This document shows, piece by piece, positions 24,955 through 36,512 of a stretch of DNA of 64,000 nt. The notes beneath the pieces are model-generated. The model searched no databases, was not told the DNA's origin, and worked only from the letters and a program-made list of their open reading frames with translations. Source of the DNA: Icerya purchasi (Eukaryota; Arthropoda; Insecta; Hemiptera; Monophlebidae); NCBI GenBank assembly GCA_039619475.1, contig CM077115.1:157703774-157767773 (forward strand). Direction: 5' to 3'. The first letter of the stretch is position 1; each line of letters begins with the position of its first letter. The translations under genes were made by a program, and so were the position numbers.

Positions 24955-25333
24955 CAGTGAAGTACCGATTATCCGAAATAATCGGGGATTGGCAATTTCG
25001 GAAAAACGATTTTTTCGGATAATCGATAATCGTTATAGAAGCATTACATGTATTTATAGAAACATTATGCGTATTTTTAACATATAAAAGAAAAACATTG
25101 AAAATTGCGAAATTTAATAAACTACAGTAATGTGTAATATGTTGTAATGAAAAATAAGAACTCGAATGTAGTATCATGCAGGCCTATTGTATGTATATAT
25201 AATTACGTACGTACATATTAAAAATCTTAAATACCTTAAATATGTATTAAAAATAATTAAAATACGTTAAAACATCCATTTCGGATAGTCGATTTTTCGG
25301 ATAAGCGATTTTCGGATAATCGGTACTTCACTG
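24955..25333. mobile_element. pogo/Tigger-like MITE
   Basis: The 5' end CAGTGAAGTACCGATTATCC and the 3' end GGATAATCGGTACTTCACTG are perfect inverted repeats, flanked by TA on both sides (24953-24954, 25334-25335). CAGT ends with TA duplication are the pogo-type pattern in the Tc1/mariner superfamily. The 379-bp interior holds further CGGATAATCG repeats but no transposase. Confidence 0.88.
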
Positions 25334-25439
25334 TATTCTGGTAGAATAGATGGATAGAAAGTAGTTATAACTCGAGAAAGAGAGGTGTACATAATTGTTT
25401 TATTACCCAACGCTTGGAGTCAAATCCTGTTTTGTTTCC

Positions 25440-26280
25440 CTCAATTTCAAAATTGCCAGACTATATATATAGACCTGGACTTGTCATGATAGTTCAAGCA
25501 GATGTAAAAATTATTATAAAGTTCGCAGACGACCAAGGGTATTACTTGCAGATAGCCAAGATGGACTGTCCAAAATGGTACAAAGATTAAGCTGTGTAGC
25601 AGAAAAATATGCAATGAAATAAACATTGAAAAAACATAATGTGCATCAGCAAAACGCCAGTGGAAATGAATACAGCAATCAATGGGAAAAAGCACAAGTG
25701 GAGTCCTTCAAACATCTAGGACACATAATAACGGAGAATGTATATTGTAGCAAAGAAATACGGCGAAGGATTGCAATGGCAAAAGTGGCGTTCATGAGAA
25801 AATGGAGCAGCTGATTACGCAGAATACGCTCTCTCTATTGGACTGCGGAAACGATGAGTTAAGTGGTATGTATGGGCAGTGGCACTTTACGCGGCGAAAA
25901 CATGGACGCTAAACAAGAAAGATAGAAAACTGAAGCCTTCGAAACATGGTACTGACGACGCATGTTGAAAATCTTGTGGGTCGATAAAATATCGAATGAG
26001 GAAGTTTTTAATCGAGCATAAGAAGAAAGATCACTCTTGAACACGATCAAGAAAACAAGGCGGAAATGGATAGGTCATGTGTTATAAGAGATAGCCTACT
26101 GAATGATGTTATAGAAGGAAAAATAGCCATGCGCAGACCGAGAGAAAGACCGAGATAGATGCTGGTGGATACAGTCAAGAAGGAAGCAAACATCAAGACA
26201 TACACAGAATTGAAAAGGACTTCGACGATAGGAGCGAATCAGTCAAACGACTGAAACACCGATCAATCGATCGATCCTGG
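25440..26280 (+). pseudogene. RTE/CR1-like LINE reverse transcriptase, 3' half
   Basis: IIIKFADDQGYYLQI near 25510-25555 is the reverse transcriptase catalytic F-A-D-D motif. Next comes VESFKHLGHIITENV, then KEIRRRIAMAKVAFMRKWSS. Other frames give ALYAAKTWTLNKKDRKL, NEEVFNRA, TRRKWIGHVL and finally MRRPRERPR with DTVKKEANIKTYTELKR. Order and spacing fit the thumb and C-terminal part of RTE/CR1-type elements. Many frame changes and stops make it a pseudogene. A different copy in minus orientation lies at 26955-27120. Confidence 0.85.
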
Positions 26281-26954
26281 CACTGATTTTTTTATAGATA
26301 TAAAAGAAAAAAAGAATTAAATTTCTGATAATGTAGTTTCCGAAAAAGGTCTTAATGCTGAATTTTTACGCATTTTGTTTTCGACTGTTACTTTAAAAAG
26401 AAAGTTCTTTTATATGTCCGTCGCATACGATTTTTTTTTTTTTTATGTTTGCTTCCGTATAACTTATAAATATATGTCAACTGACTTTATATGATTCATT
26501 CGAAAGAGGTAGTCAGCTGGTTTTGTGAATACGGATGGAGATCGGTAAACACAGACTGATAGTCAGCGAAAAACATGAAAAAATTTGGTCCCCCCTTTAG
26601 GGTACACGGTTGAATTAAAATATTGCCAATATTAAGCGTGGAAACGTGGTTAATGAAAAGAGTTCATTTTTAAGAAGACAAAGAATTACGGTATTATTAA
26701 TGTTAATTACCCCACGGATAAATATCGATTCGAATGAAGAAAACGAATTTGAAACCGCCATGACGCCATTTTACCACTGGCAAAAATATTTCCTTTTTAC
26801 ATTACTGCGTATAATGTCCGGTTCGAATGATTTTTTATTAAAAATTTTACTGGTTAGTGGAGGTTCCATATGAATGTATAAGAGTACCGATGAATGCTAA
26901 TAATATTCGATTCTTCATCATCATCGTCGGTTGCTTGTTTCGAATATCGTGACA
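26281..26954. other. Non-coding, no recognised feature
   Basis: A+T-rich; the open stretch at 26646-26873 has no recognised domain. Confidence 0.4.
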
Positions 26955-27120
26955 CTATGGATCATCGTAAACGTGTTTGTCCATTCGCCATGAAGTCCTA
27001 TCTATTGCCCGATCGATCATCTCATACAATGATCCGGCGCCAACTATCTTTTTGACTCCATCTATATATCTTGTTGAGGGTCTCCCTCTATTCCAGCTAC
27101 CCTTTATACCATATAGTCAT
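26955..27120 (-). pseudogene. LINE C-terminal fragment (RTE/CR1-like)
   Basis: On the minus strand the frame KGSWNRGRPSTRYIDGV then IDRAIDRTSWRM and YDDP ends at a stop (26955-26957). The pattern G-R-P-x-T-R-x-x-D-x-V followed by A-x-D-R-x-x-W-R and a terminal D-P is the usual C-terminus of RTE/CR1-like ORF2 proteins. Only about 50 codons remain. Confidence 0.75.
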
Positions 27121-27475
27121 TGAGATAAACGTTAAAGAAACGAATCTTCTTAGAAATATACTTTATTTGTTTAATATACAATTAGTCAAACATCACTGAC
27201 AAAATTTGCGCATTATATTCTTAAACTGATATTCAGCTTTATAGATTAACGAAAGGAGTATCGTTTTAAAGGTTGCTCTGTACTATCATCAGTTAAAAAT
27301 ATTTACACTAAAAATGACGAAATAACGGAAGTACCGACTTTACAAGATATGCTCTAAAAATTTAATAAAAAGCCAATAAAAATTTATCAAAATATAAAAA
27401 ATAATTCCTCAAAAAAAAGTAATAAACCAAATTCAGTTTTATTGTTTCCTCTGGAATTTTGGAGTACTTTCTATT

Positions 27476-27817
27476 AAATATAATAAGCTATAATAATAAA
27501 TGATATAATATAAACAATTATAACAAACAATATAAGAACAAAATAAATTTCTTACTTAGTAACGTTTTCGGGCATTATCAGCTAAAACACAATTCACCAT
27601 ATGCCATCAGAGACAAGTTCTAAATCACATTCCATTGTATCTGATACAATGGAGTGTGATTTAGAACTTGTCTCTGATGGCATATAGTGAATTGTGTTTT
27701 AGCTGATGATGGGTTATGCCTCTGAAAACGTTACTAAGTAAGAAATTTATCTTGTTCTTATATTGTTTGATACAATTGTTTATATTATATCAGTTATTAT
27801 TATAGCTTATTATATTT
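27476..27817. repeat. Near-perfect palindrome (foldback)
   Basis: The centre is CCATTGTATC T GATACAATGG at 27642. Arms of about 170 bp match in reverse complement, with a 9-bp deletion in the left arm relative to the right around AACGTTTTCGGGCATTATCAG. The right arm plus sequence to about 27870 is the same repeat family as 255-416 and 29716-29815. With only one unpaired base in the centre this would extrude as a cruciform or transcribe into a long hairpin. Confidence 0.9.
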
Positions 27818-27871
27818 CTATATTTAACAAACAGAATGTAAAACGATTCTTTATTAATAAAAAAAGATTCT

Positions 27872-29064
27872 TTACTTCCTATTAATTTTTTCCAGTTCTT
27901 TATCAATGTGCGCGCTATCAATTTTACTTTGTTCGTTACACGTGCTGTAGAAAATTGCTTTAACGCGCATCTATTCCATCTGTTCGGTAGTCTTCTAATT
28001 TTTTATTACATCCTTTTGTTCGACTAATGGAGGAATTTCAAATTTATACCCGTATTCTGCATGACATTTATGATTTCACGTGCCACAATGCTCGCACATG
28101 TTTTTCGTTTAACGCTTTTTCTTTTCGTGATTTTTTTTCTTTTTTTTTTTTTTTGAATAGCTGACTAGGAAAACATCTGCAAAACGCATGCGTATTTTTC
28201 ATTGTGGCGCTGTTTTATGAACACGTCACTTTTAATAGGTGGTTTCTCCATATTTGCGTTTAAGACGATTGCGATATCATATCGATAAATTGAAATTTCC
28301 GGTTTTAAGAGTTCCTTTTATAACACTGATAAGGAATTTTTAATTATTTTTCGGTTCTTTTACGAATTTTAGTACTTTTATCAGTGTCGGCGTGTGCGCG
28401 AAAACTGTGGGCATCAAAATTACATACGGCCTTTTGTTTTTAACGTTTTTTTAATTATTCATACGAAATGAAGGGCGTTAAAATGGTATAATGGAGAGCG
28501 AATTTAAAATAATAACTATCGGGCACATTCATGTTTCATTATTTACCAGAACTATTTCATTGCTCGATAGATAAAATAATAATACAGCTCTGTCTTACGG
28601 AATTCGGTTTCTAAAGTAACCAATGAGTGTGTTCATTTTGTCGATAATTATAAATTTGAGCTTTCAACTGTAGTATTAATTTAAAACTTTGTCGACTAGA
28701 TGAAGTTTGTGGAACTAAATTTCCAAGACACGCGCAAAGGTTTTGAAACTTTGTTCCAGGTTATTTACCTAAAAGTGTCTAGGTTTTGGAAACGCTGATG
28801 CGAAATGTTTTTTCGTTGAACTGTTGAAGTCACAGCGAGTTGGTGCTAACGTAGCTATCTAATGTAGATCTGAGTACATGAATCGTGGAGGAGTGTTTAA
28901 ATATTTTGGGCTATTAATGTACGATATGTTGGAGTTAAGACCTCGTAAATGGCTTTAAAATTATTTAATCGTACGATACTGGAAGGGCTTGCCTTCTTTT
29001 CGGCAGGATCGTTTCAGCGGTAATGTCATTCTAATTTAGTTTATTTTGGAACGTCGTGTGCGTG
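27872..29064. other. Non-coding, no recognised feature
   Basis: A+T-rich intron-like sequence with homopolymers; no coding or repeat signature recognised. Confidence 0.4.
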
Positions 29065-29077
29065 TATATATATTATA

Positions 29078-29121
<44 letters not shown>
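29065..29121. repeat. (TA)n microsatellite
   Basis: Alternating TA of about 55 bp, interrupted twice by TTA. Confidence 0.9.
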
Positions 29122-29124
<3 letters not shown>

Positions 29125-29715
29125 CATAATACATACTTTATATAATTGTGGTGCATTATTCATTTCTTCTAAATATGTTCTACTTATTTTCGCTTTTTTT
29201 TCAAATTCATCTGGGAAATCCAGAGCACGAGATAATTTTCATCCTTTTTTGTTTTTAGCATGGAACATTAGCCGTGACCTAACTAGCAGAAAACGTCACG
29301 CTAAAGTGGAACACGCGGGCGTTACTGGGGAGGTAAATAAGAATGCAACCTTTTCTTCTAGTTGTATTAAGTCAGTCGTGTTCGGACCGCGCTCTGTCAT
29401 GGGGATGATTGTCGTTCATCGACGTCTATATGTAAATGTACTCTGCATTATAATGGTGTATCTACAAAAAAAAAATATAATAAATCTGTTATCGAATAGA
29501 ATGAAAGAAATATGATTACGTAGAAGTATTGAAAAGTAGGGTTTTGATGAAATGTACGAACTAAAGAAAACGAAAACTTTTGATGAATGAAATAAAGCAT
29601 TGAAATTACGCAAAACCTAGGGAAATGAAAGAACGCATGGAAATTACGAAAATCTCTCGAAGAAACAGTTTCCAACGAAAATTACAATACTCCTCTCTCC
29701 GGGTTTTGATTAAGT
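29122..29715. other. Non-coding with one weak exon-like stretch
   Basis: The interval 29259-29332 lies between TTTTTAG and GTAAAT and is open in one frame, but its peptide matches nothing I recognise, including the expected syntaxin segment before 36513. The rest is repetitive A-rich sequence. Confidence 0.3.
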
Positions 29716-29815
29716 TAGTTTTAGCTGATGATGGGTTATACCCGAAAACGTTCCTAAAAAAGGTATTTAGTTAATTTATTGTTATAAATTGTTTTTACCC
29801 TTTTATTTGTTTGTT
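29716..29815 (+). repeat. Dispersed repeat copy 3 (CTGATGATGGG family)
   Basis: TTTTAGCTGATGATGGGTTA then ACCCGAAAACGTTCCTAA matches the copies at 255-416 and 27693-27870. Here GGGTTATACCC forms a short hairpin between CTGATGA and GAAA. Confidence 0.6.
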
Positions 29816-29849
29816 ATTGAAGTTGGTTTTTATTATATATATATATATA

Positions 29850-30227
29850 ACTCGGCCATTTTGGCCTCGCAAGGGGCTGTGCCCCTTGACCCCTCTTGCT
29901 TTCATTTCTGTCTCTTTCTCTTCTATACTATGTATAAAATGATCAAAATTTACAACGTGATTCTTACTGGCATCAACACAAAAAAAAAATAACATAACCA
30001 CAAAAATCCAATTCTAACATTTAACTTTCATTACATAAAATTAAGACATTTTTTCGTTATATTTTATGTTACATATTTCATTACATAAAATTGTCACATT
30101 TTTTAAATAACAATAACAAAAATCCTACAAAATATAACAAACGTTACATAAAATTGGGACATTTTGCGTTACATAAAATCGGGACGTTTTTTCGAATGGG
30201 GGGTAGCCTAAGAATTACGTTGTAATT
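29850..30227 (-). mobile_element. Non-autonomous repeat, inverted copy C
   Basis: In reverse complement it matches the tandem copies at 22649-23455: it starts CTCGGCCATTTTGGCC, has the AAGGGGCTGTGCCCCTT hairpin, and ends GAATTACGTTGTAATT. It has fewer ATGTCCC units. A TA run abuts the same end as in the other copies. Confidence 0.85.
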
Positions 30228-30492
30228 AATATCAGTTTTACCTGCTCACGGACAAACAATTTGAATCGGATTACTAACAAAAATAAGAATGAATTAAAGT
30301 CTAGTAAAAAATACTATCGTTCTAATTTTTCTAGTAATTTACTACTTAAATTCTAAACTACTATTTTAGCCACAATTTTATAACTTTTCTATTTTTCACC
30401 TAAAAATAAAACAAGAACTGTAATAGTTATGTATTTTTAAAACATTTTTAAATTTTAAAAAGGTCGCTGTTTGATTTTCTTTATGAAACAAG

Positions 30493-30765
30493 GCATTGGC
30501 GCACCCAATGGGAAGGAGCGGTTACGGGGCTACAGCCCCCCCGGGAGAATAACCTCGTTAATAATGGCCAAATTTGTCAGTAAAAATTAATATTTGATAA
30601 AAATATAGCGTTTTTAAATAATACATTTTACACAAAAATAAATATGTAAATGAGAGAAGAGAGAGATATACAGATATACTAAACATGTTCGACCTCCGCC
30701 TTTATATTTTCCTATATGTTACTCTTTTAGCCCCCCCTCCAGGGACAAATTTTGTGTGCACCAAT
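30493..30765. mobile_element. hAT-type MITE
   Basis: Perfect 8-bp direct repeats GAAACAAG at 30485-30492 and 30766-30773 flank a 273-bp element with ends GCATTGGCGCACCC and TGTGTGCACCAAT. Interior G+C-rich blocks (GGGGCTACAGCCCCCC) flank an A+T-rich core. There is no coding capacity. Confidence 0.85.
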
Positions 30766-30957
30766 GAAACAAGATACTTCTCAAATTTATTGTCTACCCT
30801 ATATGGTATTACGTAATTATAAAAATGTTTACAAACGGTATCTATTGTTCATTATTTAAAAGTTTTCCCGTTGTAATAATTAAACAATGAACATTGTTTA
30901 GTGGGCAAAATTAACTTGTAGTTTATAAATGCTATGCGTACACGGACAATTTTCTAG

Positions 30958-31008
30958 TTTTTTTTTTTTTTTCGGCTCGTCAACCAAGGACCTTTACCCA
31001 GAAACAAA
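30958..31008 (-). repeat. LINE 3' end in minus orientation
   Basis: The reverse complement reads GTTTCTGGGTAAAGGTCC then TTGGTTGACGAGCC and an A run, closely matching GTTTCTGGACAAAGATCC and TTTGTTGACATGCCCGG at 45536-45569. It is a very short 5'-truncated copy. Confidence 0.65.
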
Positions 31009-33069
31009 AGGTAGCATTTTTTTATAATTTTTCTGACCTATGGTTATCTGTTCCTTTTCCAGTTATGAACTTTTAGCATTTTCTAGTTTAGGTGCGCTTC
31101 TAACAGTTCATTTATAGACTTCAATAACATCTCAGACAGATCTGTGGGATCAAGTGTTCAGTAGTTTTTACAGTTTCCGGTAGGCTCTTTTTCATACGAA
31201 GGTATATTAATAAATTCGAGCAAGTATCGGATTTTTCCTGTATTTCGCGACATTGTTCGTATAAAAATTCAATGGTTGCTCCAGACAGAGTATTTTAAAT
31301 ACTTCCATCGGCGTCTAGGCTTTTCTCCCTTTTTAGTTTATTCATCGCCTTCTTTGCTTTTTCATTCATAAATATAGAGGCTCTTTATTAAATTATGTTG
31401 CCGTCTATTTATATCGAATTATCACTCACCCTGCCATCATCGATTAGAGCTTTTGATAGGAATCTCGCCAGTTCAAAGTCACTTCAAGCGTGCCTATTAA
31501 CAAGGTCACGTTAAAATCCTCACCGTTTCTCTATTGTAATTGTACAAATATATCTTTGGTTTCGTTTTCCTTATGCATTCATATTTGCATATGTGTGTGT
31601 AATATTTATTTTTATCATGTTCGCGTGCTGTTCATCGGACATCTCGATGTAACTTTTTAGAAAATTTCGTTACCGGTACTTTCGTGACGAAACTTTAGAA
31701 AATTTAGAACAAGATGTAAACGTAGCTCGTTTGTTGCTTAGTTTAGAGACATAAACAATATAAGCATAGACGGCATGAAACATCTTTTATTAAATTGAAT
31801 ATAATCCCTGATGCATCTGCCAGCATAGTGACGTAATAACAAAAGTGTAGCTTCTAGTGGCACATAAATCTCTAGTAATATACATTATTTCACTTTTTTT
31901 TTTAAATTCTGTTTTATTTTAAGTTTTTTTTTTTGCGAGAAGTATTTATTTCTTATTTTTTGAGTATGCGTGCGAGTTGTTATACTTTCCTGTAAAAACA
32001 AGTTTATTAATGTCGGGCATATCAATAAAATTAAGTATAATCTTATCGCGGATAAATTAAGGCGCATTTATATACCGTTGATTATTCCTTGTAAATGAAT
32101 TATTCTTTTTTCAAAAAGAAAAAAGACAAAAAGGATGAAATGCAATTCATTTATTATTAAATTTTAGTCACTACGTATACTTCATCTTGTTAGTTTTTCG
32201 AAAATATTTTGTTTTATTCGCTTAAGAGGCCCTCATGGACTGACGTAAAGAAGTAACTAGAACACCGGGTCTTCGATAGTAGTGGAACAGTAATTAAAAT
32301 TTTCCGAGAAATTGAATAATAATCCCATTTTAAGCGTGATTATTGGAAATGTTTGTTAGTGCGACAGCCGTTATTTTATTCTATTTTATTTTTTTCGTAC
32401 TTTCTTTACCCTAATCATATATTGCTAATAGAATTTCGAACTACAGAATTTCTATATTGTTTACGCATTTCTATTAGCGTTGTATTATTTTTTTTCGAGT
32501 CGTAAATTCGAAGAAATGACGATAAAATTTGTCAAACAAGTTCAGTTAAGTATTTATTTGTTATATTTTTTACGTGGCGGATATATAGCAGCGCTTCCTA
32601 ACGTAAATGTCCGCTAGAAGTTCAGATTTACCGGGAAAACACAGTTATATTATACCAGAGATAACTTAATCGGAGGCAATTTAGTTAGTCCTTTTCCAAT
32701 GTTTCTTGTTGTGAATTTCTTAACGGGGCTATGTTATATTTTATAGTGAGTGTATTCAACTAATTCAGCTTAAAACTCATTTTCGGGAAAATATCACGCA
32801 AACAAATCAGTCAGCTTTTTTGAAAAAAAATACCTTTATAATTTGTTAAACAAATTGACATCGAGAATTGATTAAGCAAGTTAAGAAACGATAAATTCAA
32901 ATCAAATCGTGTATTTCATCATAGATTTATTATCATTATTATTACACATTTGGGACTGCAATGCCCCTTCTTGCACGAGTCGTAGTCGGTTATACGATAA
33001 TAGGCAAAATTATAAACATAAAATTAAAGTTTATACTAATTATACACGCAAATGAACTAATACTTCCTG
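31009..33069. other. Non-coding, no recognised feature
   Basis: About 2 kb of A+T-rich sequence without recognised coding, repeat or RNA signals. Confidence 0.4.
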
Positions 33070-33320
33070 CGATGCAAATCACATCTTGTTCAAACGCCCC
33101 TCCATTATATCTCCGAGCGTGCTACCGTTTGTTCTAATTTTCTACGCTTTGGCCTCCCTACTCCTTATAGTGCCCACGCCATTCTTGCAATCCCCTCTTT
33201 CAATAAAGTTCCTTTGTTGGCCTCCTTTACCTCCTCAATTTCTAATATTTTCCGTATACAATGTGCAATTCTCCGTGTTGGATAAGTTCTACTGTTGATG
33301 TGCCCAAGAAAAACGGAAAA
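33070..33320 (+). pseudogene. LINE C-terminus and 3' end
   Basis: The frame CDANHILFKRPSIIS aligns with CDTNQVFFECPFISS at 22222; after a frame change FGLPTPYS continues. The 3' end TTGATGTGCCC plus an A-rich run matches the sibling copy. The copy is frameshifted and has an extra segment near 33200-33230. Confidence 0.7.
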
Positions 33321-33829
33321 AAAACCAACTAATACTTATTATAAATAAACAAATTTTTCACCACACGTAAAACATGAAATCCACATATGGGCAAAGATTT
33401 TACACAGTACATACTTATAAAAACACTCATGATTATATGTAAACTCAACCACACTCATATTTATATTTCAACTACAAACATCCACGATTTATCCGTTCAT
33501 GCTTTTCCAGCTAATATTACAATCCTGCATTTGTAAAATAGATAAAACAGAGCAATCAGTTTAAATGTTGACAGCATGTGATTCGTTAATACCGCATAAT
33601 TTGTGTACTTATACTATTTGAATTTTTCGCGGTTTTTTTATGAAGTTATAATGTTTAGTGATGTAATCAGTTAAGGCGAGAATTTTACATGTACTAATGT
33701 TCAATAGCTTCTTCTTCTTGGTGACACCACCTAGGCTTATTATCATTAACATTTTCATCCTTCAGTATATACTCTGCATATTATTATTACTATTATTATC
33801 TTATTATTTAAATAATAATTGTATTTACA
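33321..33829. other. Non-coding, no recognised feature
   Basis: A+T-rich sequence with short TTA repeats near 33780-33815. Confidence 0.4.
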
Positions 33830-34129
33830 CCAGATAAAAAAGCAATTCATAATAGACCAGATATAATAATACATAAAGGCACCAAACGTATGTACATTGT
33901 TGACATTGCTATTCTGAACATGCCTAATCTATTGGAAATGTAGCATACAAGGATATAGATGAAGTAATAATTATAAACCAATTAGCGTTGAGATTGTTCC
34001 GATCATATTATCTACAACGAAAATAATACCAAAAAGTTTTGCACAAAGCATAAGGAAATTGAATCTGAAATCGGGTGTATACATTCAGTTACCGAAAATC
34101 AGAATTTTAAATACAGCAACAATAGTTTA
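33830..34129 (+). pseudogene. LINE C-terminal fragment, third lineage
   Basis: NRPDIIIHKGTKRMYIVDIA is followed, after frame changes, by VEIVPIILSTTKIIPKSFA, then KLNLKSGVYIQLPKIRILN and a terminal ATIV stop. The layout (NRPDI..., IDIA, then I-I-P-I-V-I-S-x-T-x-x-I-P-K and a final I-L-N-T) is the conserved end of an R2/R4/Dong-like ORF2 family common in insects. It is heavily decayed with at least three frame breaks. Confidence 0.7.
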
Positions 34130-34988
34130 AAATTTATAGGAAATCGAGACGTAGCTTTTTGGATCAGTCCACCTACGTTTGTCGGTATGGAAATGTCTCA
34201 AAAAGCGAGAATCATGGAATAATAGTAACAGTAATAATAATAATAATAATATTAATAATAATCAAAATAATTTAGCGCTGCTTTCTACGATTAATCTATT
34301 TTTTGAATTTTCTTAACTGGTTATAGAAGTGTTTTTAAAAAACTGACGGTTTGTTTGGATGATGTTTTTAACTTCCGAAATTGATTTTTAAGATTAAATT
34401 GGTATTTTAACGCTGTCGGAAATATTAAATGGTCTAAGTTTAGTATAAGTTTTAACTTTTGGAGCTTAGATTTTTCTGCAATTTCAAAAAATTCCGGGAG
34501 TTGAAGTGTTTTGTACGTACTCTTGCCTACATCTTGTAAATTGGGATAAGCCCGCGGAAATTTGTATTTGATCTTCAATTATATTTTAATGTTTTAGTAT
34601 CCAAATAATTGTGTAAAAGAACGAATTTAATTTTCTTTTTTTTTTTAGTTTGTAATGTTATTATGTACGAAGAGAATGAGTGGCTGTTATATTTGAAAAA
34701 TTCTCATGCTTTTGGTTATGACCGAGTTTAAAGTATTCGAACTGCTTAATAGCGATTCTTCAGGGAAAAAGTTGAAGATACCGATGGAATTTAATTTAAA
34801 AATCGATTTCTGAAATTAAACTTAAGAATGTGTTTCCTGTGTTAATAGCATTAAATTCCGAGTACGATTTTTTTAGTTTGAATGTCAGAGTTTTGTAAGT
34901 ACGTAAACACTCGAAGTTATTCGATATATAATTCGAGTACTTTTTATCAATTACCCGGAGAGCTTGATAATGCCTGAACTTTCTTTCA

Positions 34989-35021
<33 letters not shown>

Positions 35022-35166
35022 AGTACAATTAGCTAAGATGCTTAGTTATCAAACGTCTCATTCCCGATTCGAGGCATTCTCAGCAATGAGTACCTAACTG
35101 AAACCGCTTAATTAAACTATTATCAAATTTAGGATCGAGTAAGCAAAAATAACTAATAAACATAAC
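34130..35166. other. Non-coding, (TAA)n and poly(T)
   Basis: Contains a TAA-rich microsatellite near 34222-34263 and a long T run near 34990-35015. No gene is recognised. Confidence 0.45.
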
Positions 35167-35179
35167 TAGTATAAAATAA

Positions 35180-35448
35180 AGGCAGCGTGGTAGCCTAGTG
35201 GTTAAGGTGCTTGGCTACCAAGACAGAGGTCACGGGTTCGAGACTTGTCTCATCCCGGATCCAAGTCGCTCCCAAGTTTACCCAGCCTGAAATAATTGGG
35301 TACCCAGAGAAATCTGGGAAATTAAAGGCGGCCGAGAGAAACGAACTAGACCCAGTATTCTCATCAGATCCATTAGGCTTAGTACATTGCGAACCTTAAC
35401 TTCACAATCCTAACGCCCTGTCAAGGGTATGGGAGACCTACTTTACTT
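35180..35448 (+). mobile_element. tRNA-derived SINE with 13-bp target duplication
   Basis: The 5' part has an A-box-like TGGTAGCCTAGTGG and a B box GGGTTCGAGAC about 40 bp later, the two internal RNA polymerase III promoter elements of a tRNA-like head. The tail ends CCTACTTTACTT. The direct repeat TAGTATAAAATAA occurs at 35167-35179 and 35449-35461, showing a clean LINE-type insertion. The 269-bp unit has no coding function and would be mobilised in trans by a LINE. Confidence 0.92.
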
Positions 35449-35509
35449 TAGTATAAAATAACTATTATGATAAACTTTAATGCAAGTGGAGCATTCGAGA
35501 CAGAATTGA

Positions 35510-36010
35510 AAAGTGGTCAGCAATTTTGACTTGCTTAAAAGAATACAGTATCGTGTTATCTTTAACTAATACAATGAAGGACTATTTACAACGCAGAGAA
35601 ATCAGATTTTATGAAAAAGAAGTTATAGTCAAAATCTAAAATCCGGGGTACCACCACAAGGTGTAATATTATCACTAACAGTATTCAACATAGCATTGAC
35701 CGAACTACATAAAAATCCAGAAACTAATAAAAGCATACAGTTATCAAGTTGCGCAAATGACATTCTTTTATTTTTAGGAATAAATGAAATTAATGAAACA
35801 GAAGAAAACAAGTGAACAATCTGCAGGCAATCTTAAAAACATGGGACTCAATTTAAACAACGTAAAAAACAATTTAATACTGTTTACGAAAAAATTGCAC
35901 GAAGAAAAATTAAACAATAAGCAGAACCATATGCTAAAATGAAACAAAAAAAAAAAAAAAAAAAAATCGTATTTAATAAAGATCCGAAATATCTCGGAAT
36001 AATACCAGAT
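35510..36010 (+). pseudogene. LINE reverse transcriptase fragment, fourth lineage
   Basis: GVPPQGVILSLTVFNIALTE corresponds to the RT G-x-P-Q-G-S-V-L-S block, followed by LSSCANDILLFLGINE, the A-D-D-I-x-L-F catalytic block with one Asp changed to Asn. Later NNLILFTKK and KYLGIIPDENLKF match the thumb region. A TGA and frame changes interrupt it. It belongs to a different lineage from the neighbouring 36930-38120 fragment. Confidence 0.8.
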
Positions 36011-36512
36011 GAAAATCTAAAATTTTAAATTAAGTTTGGGTCCTACGTCAATGGGCGGGGATCGTTCAAGTGTTTAGAGTATGCAACAGAATCTAGTGAT
36101 AGCCCAACGGGCTAGGTATAGATTAGCAAAGAAAAAAAAAAGGAAATTGCAAAGTGGGAATCATTCTCGGAACATTTTTATTTGACCGTGGCATATTGCT
36201 TTACAATAAACGTGCTACGATATAAAAACCAAAAATTTCCACTTCAACCAAAGCCGTTTCGTTAGAACTCGGTGCCAATGGTAACACACCGGCTTATTAG
36301 TAACATTTGTCAGAGCGAAAAAATGATTTAATCGTGTCCTATTGCAAATTTCTGCCGTAGAATGGCAGTTATCCTCTTATAATCATTATGGGAAAAGTGG
36401 AAAAATTAAAAAAAAAAAAAAACCTTTTTCGCTTTGTAACTTTGTTTGAAATGAAGCGAAAAGCATGTAAATTTATTATATAACCTTCTAAAATTCGTAA
36501 TTGTTTATTTAG
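36011..36512. other. Intron-like sequence before the syntaxin exon
   Basis: A+T-rich with no coding signal, ending in TTGTTTATTTAG, a plausible 3' splice site for the exon that follows. Confidence 0.5.

Noticed and set aside
29259..29332. Exon-like 74 nt between TTTTTAG and GTAAAT, ending in phase 0 like the exon needed before 36513
   Set aside because: The peptide lacks the acidic and Phe-Phe features expected just before the syntaxin Ha helix, and random open stretches of this length are common.
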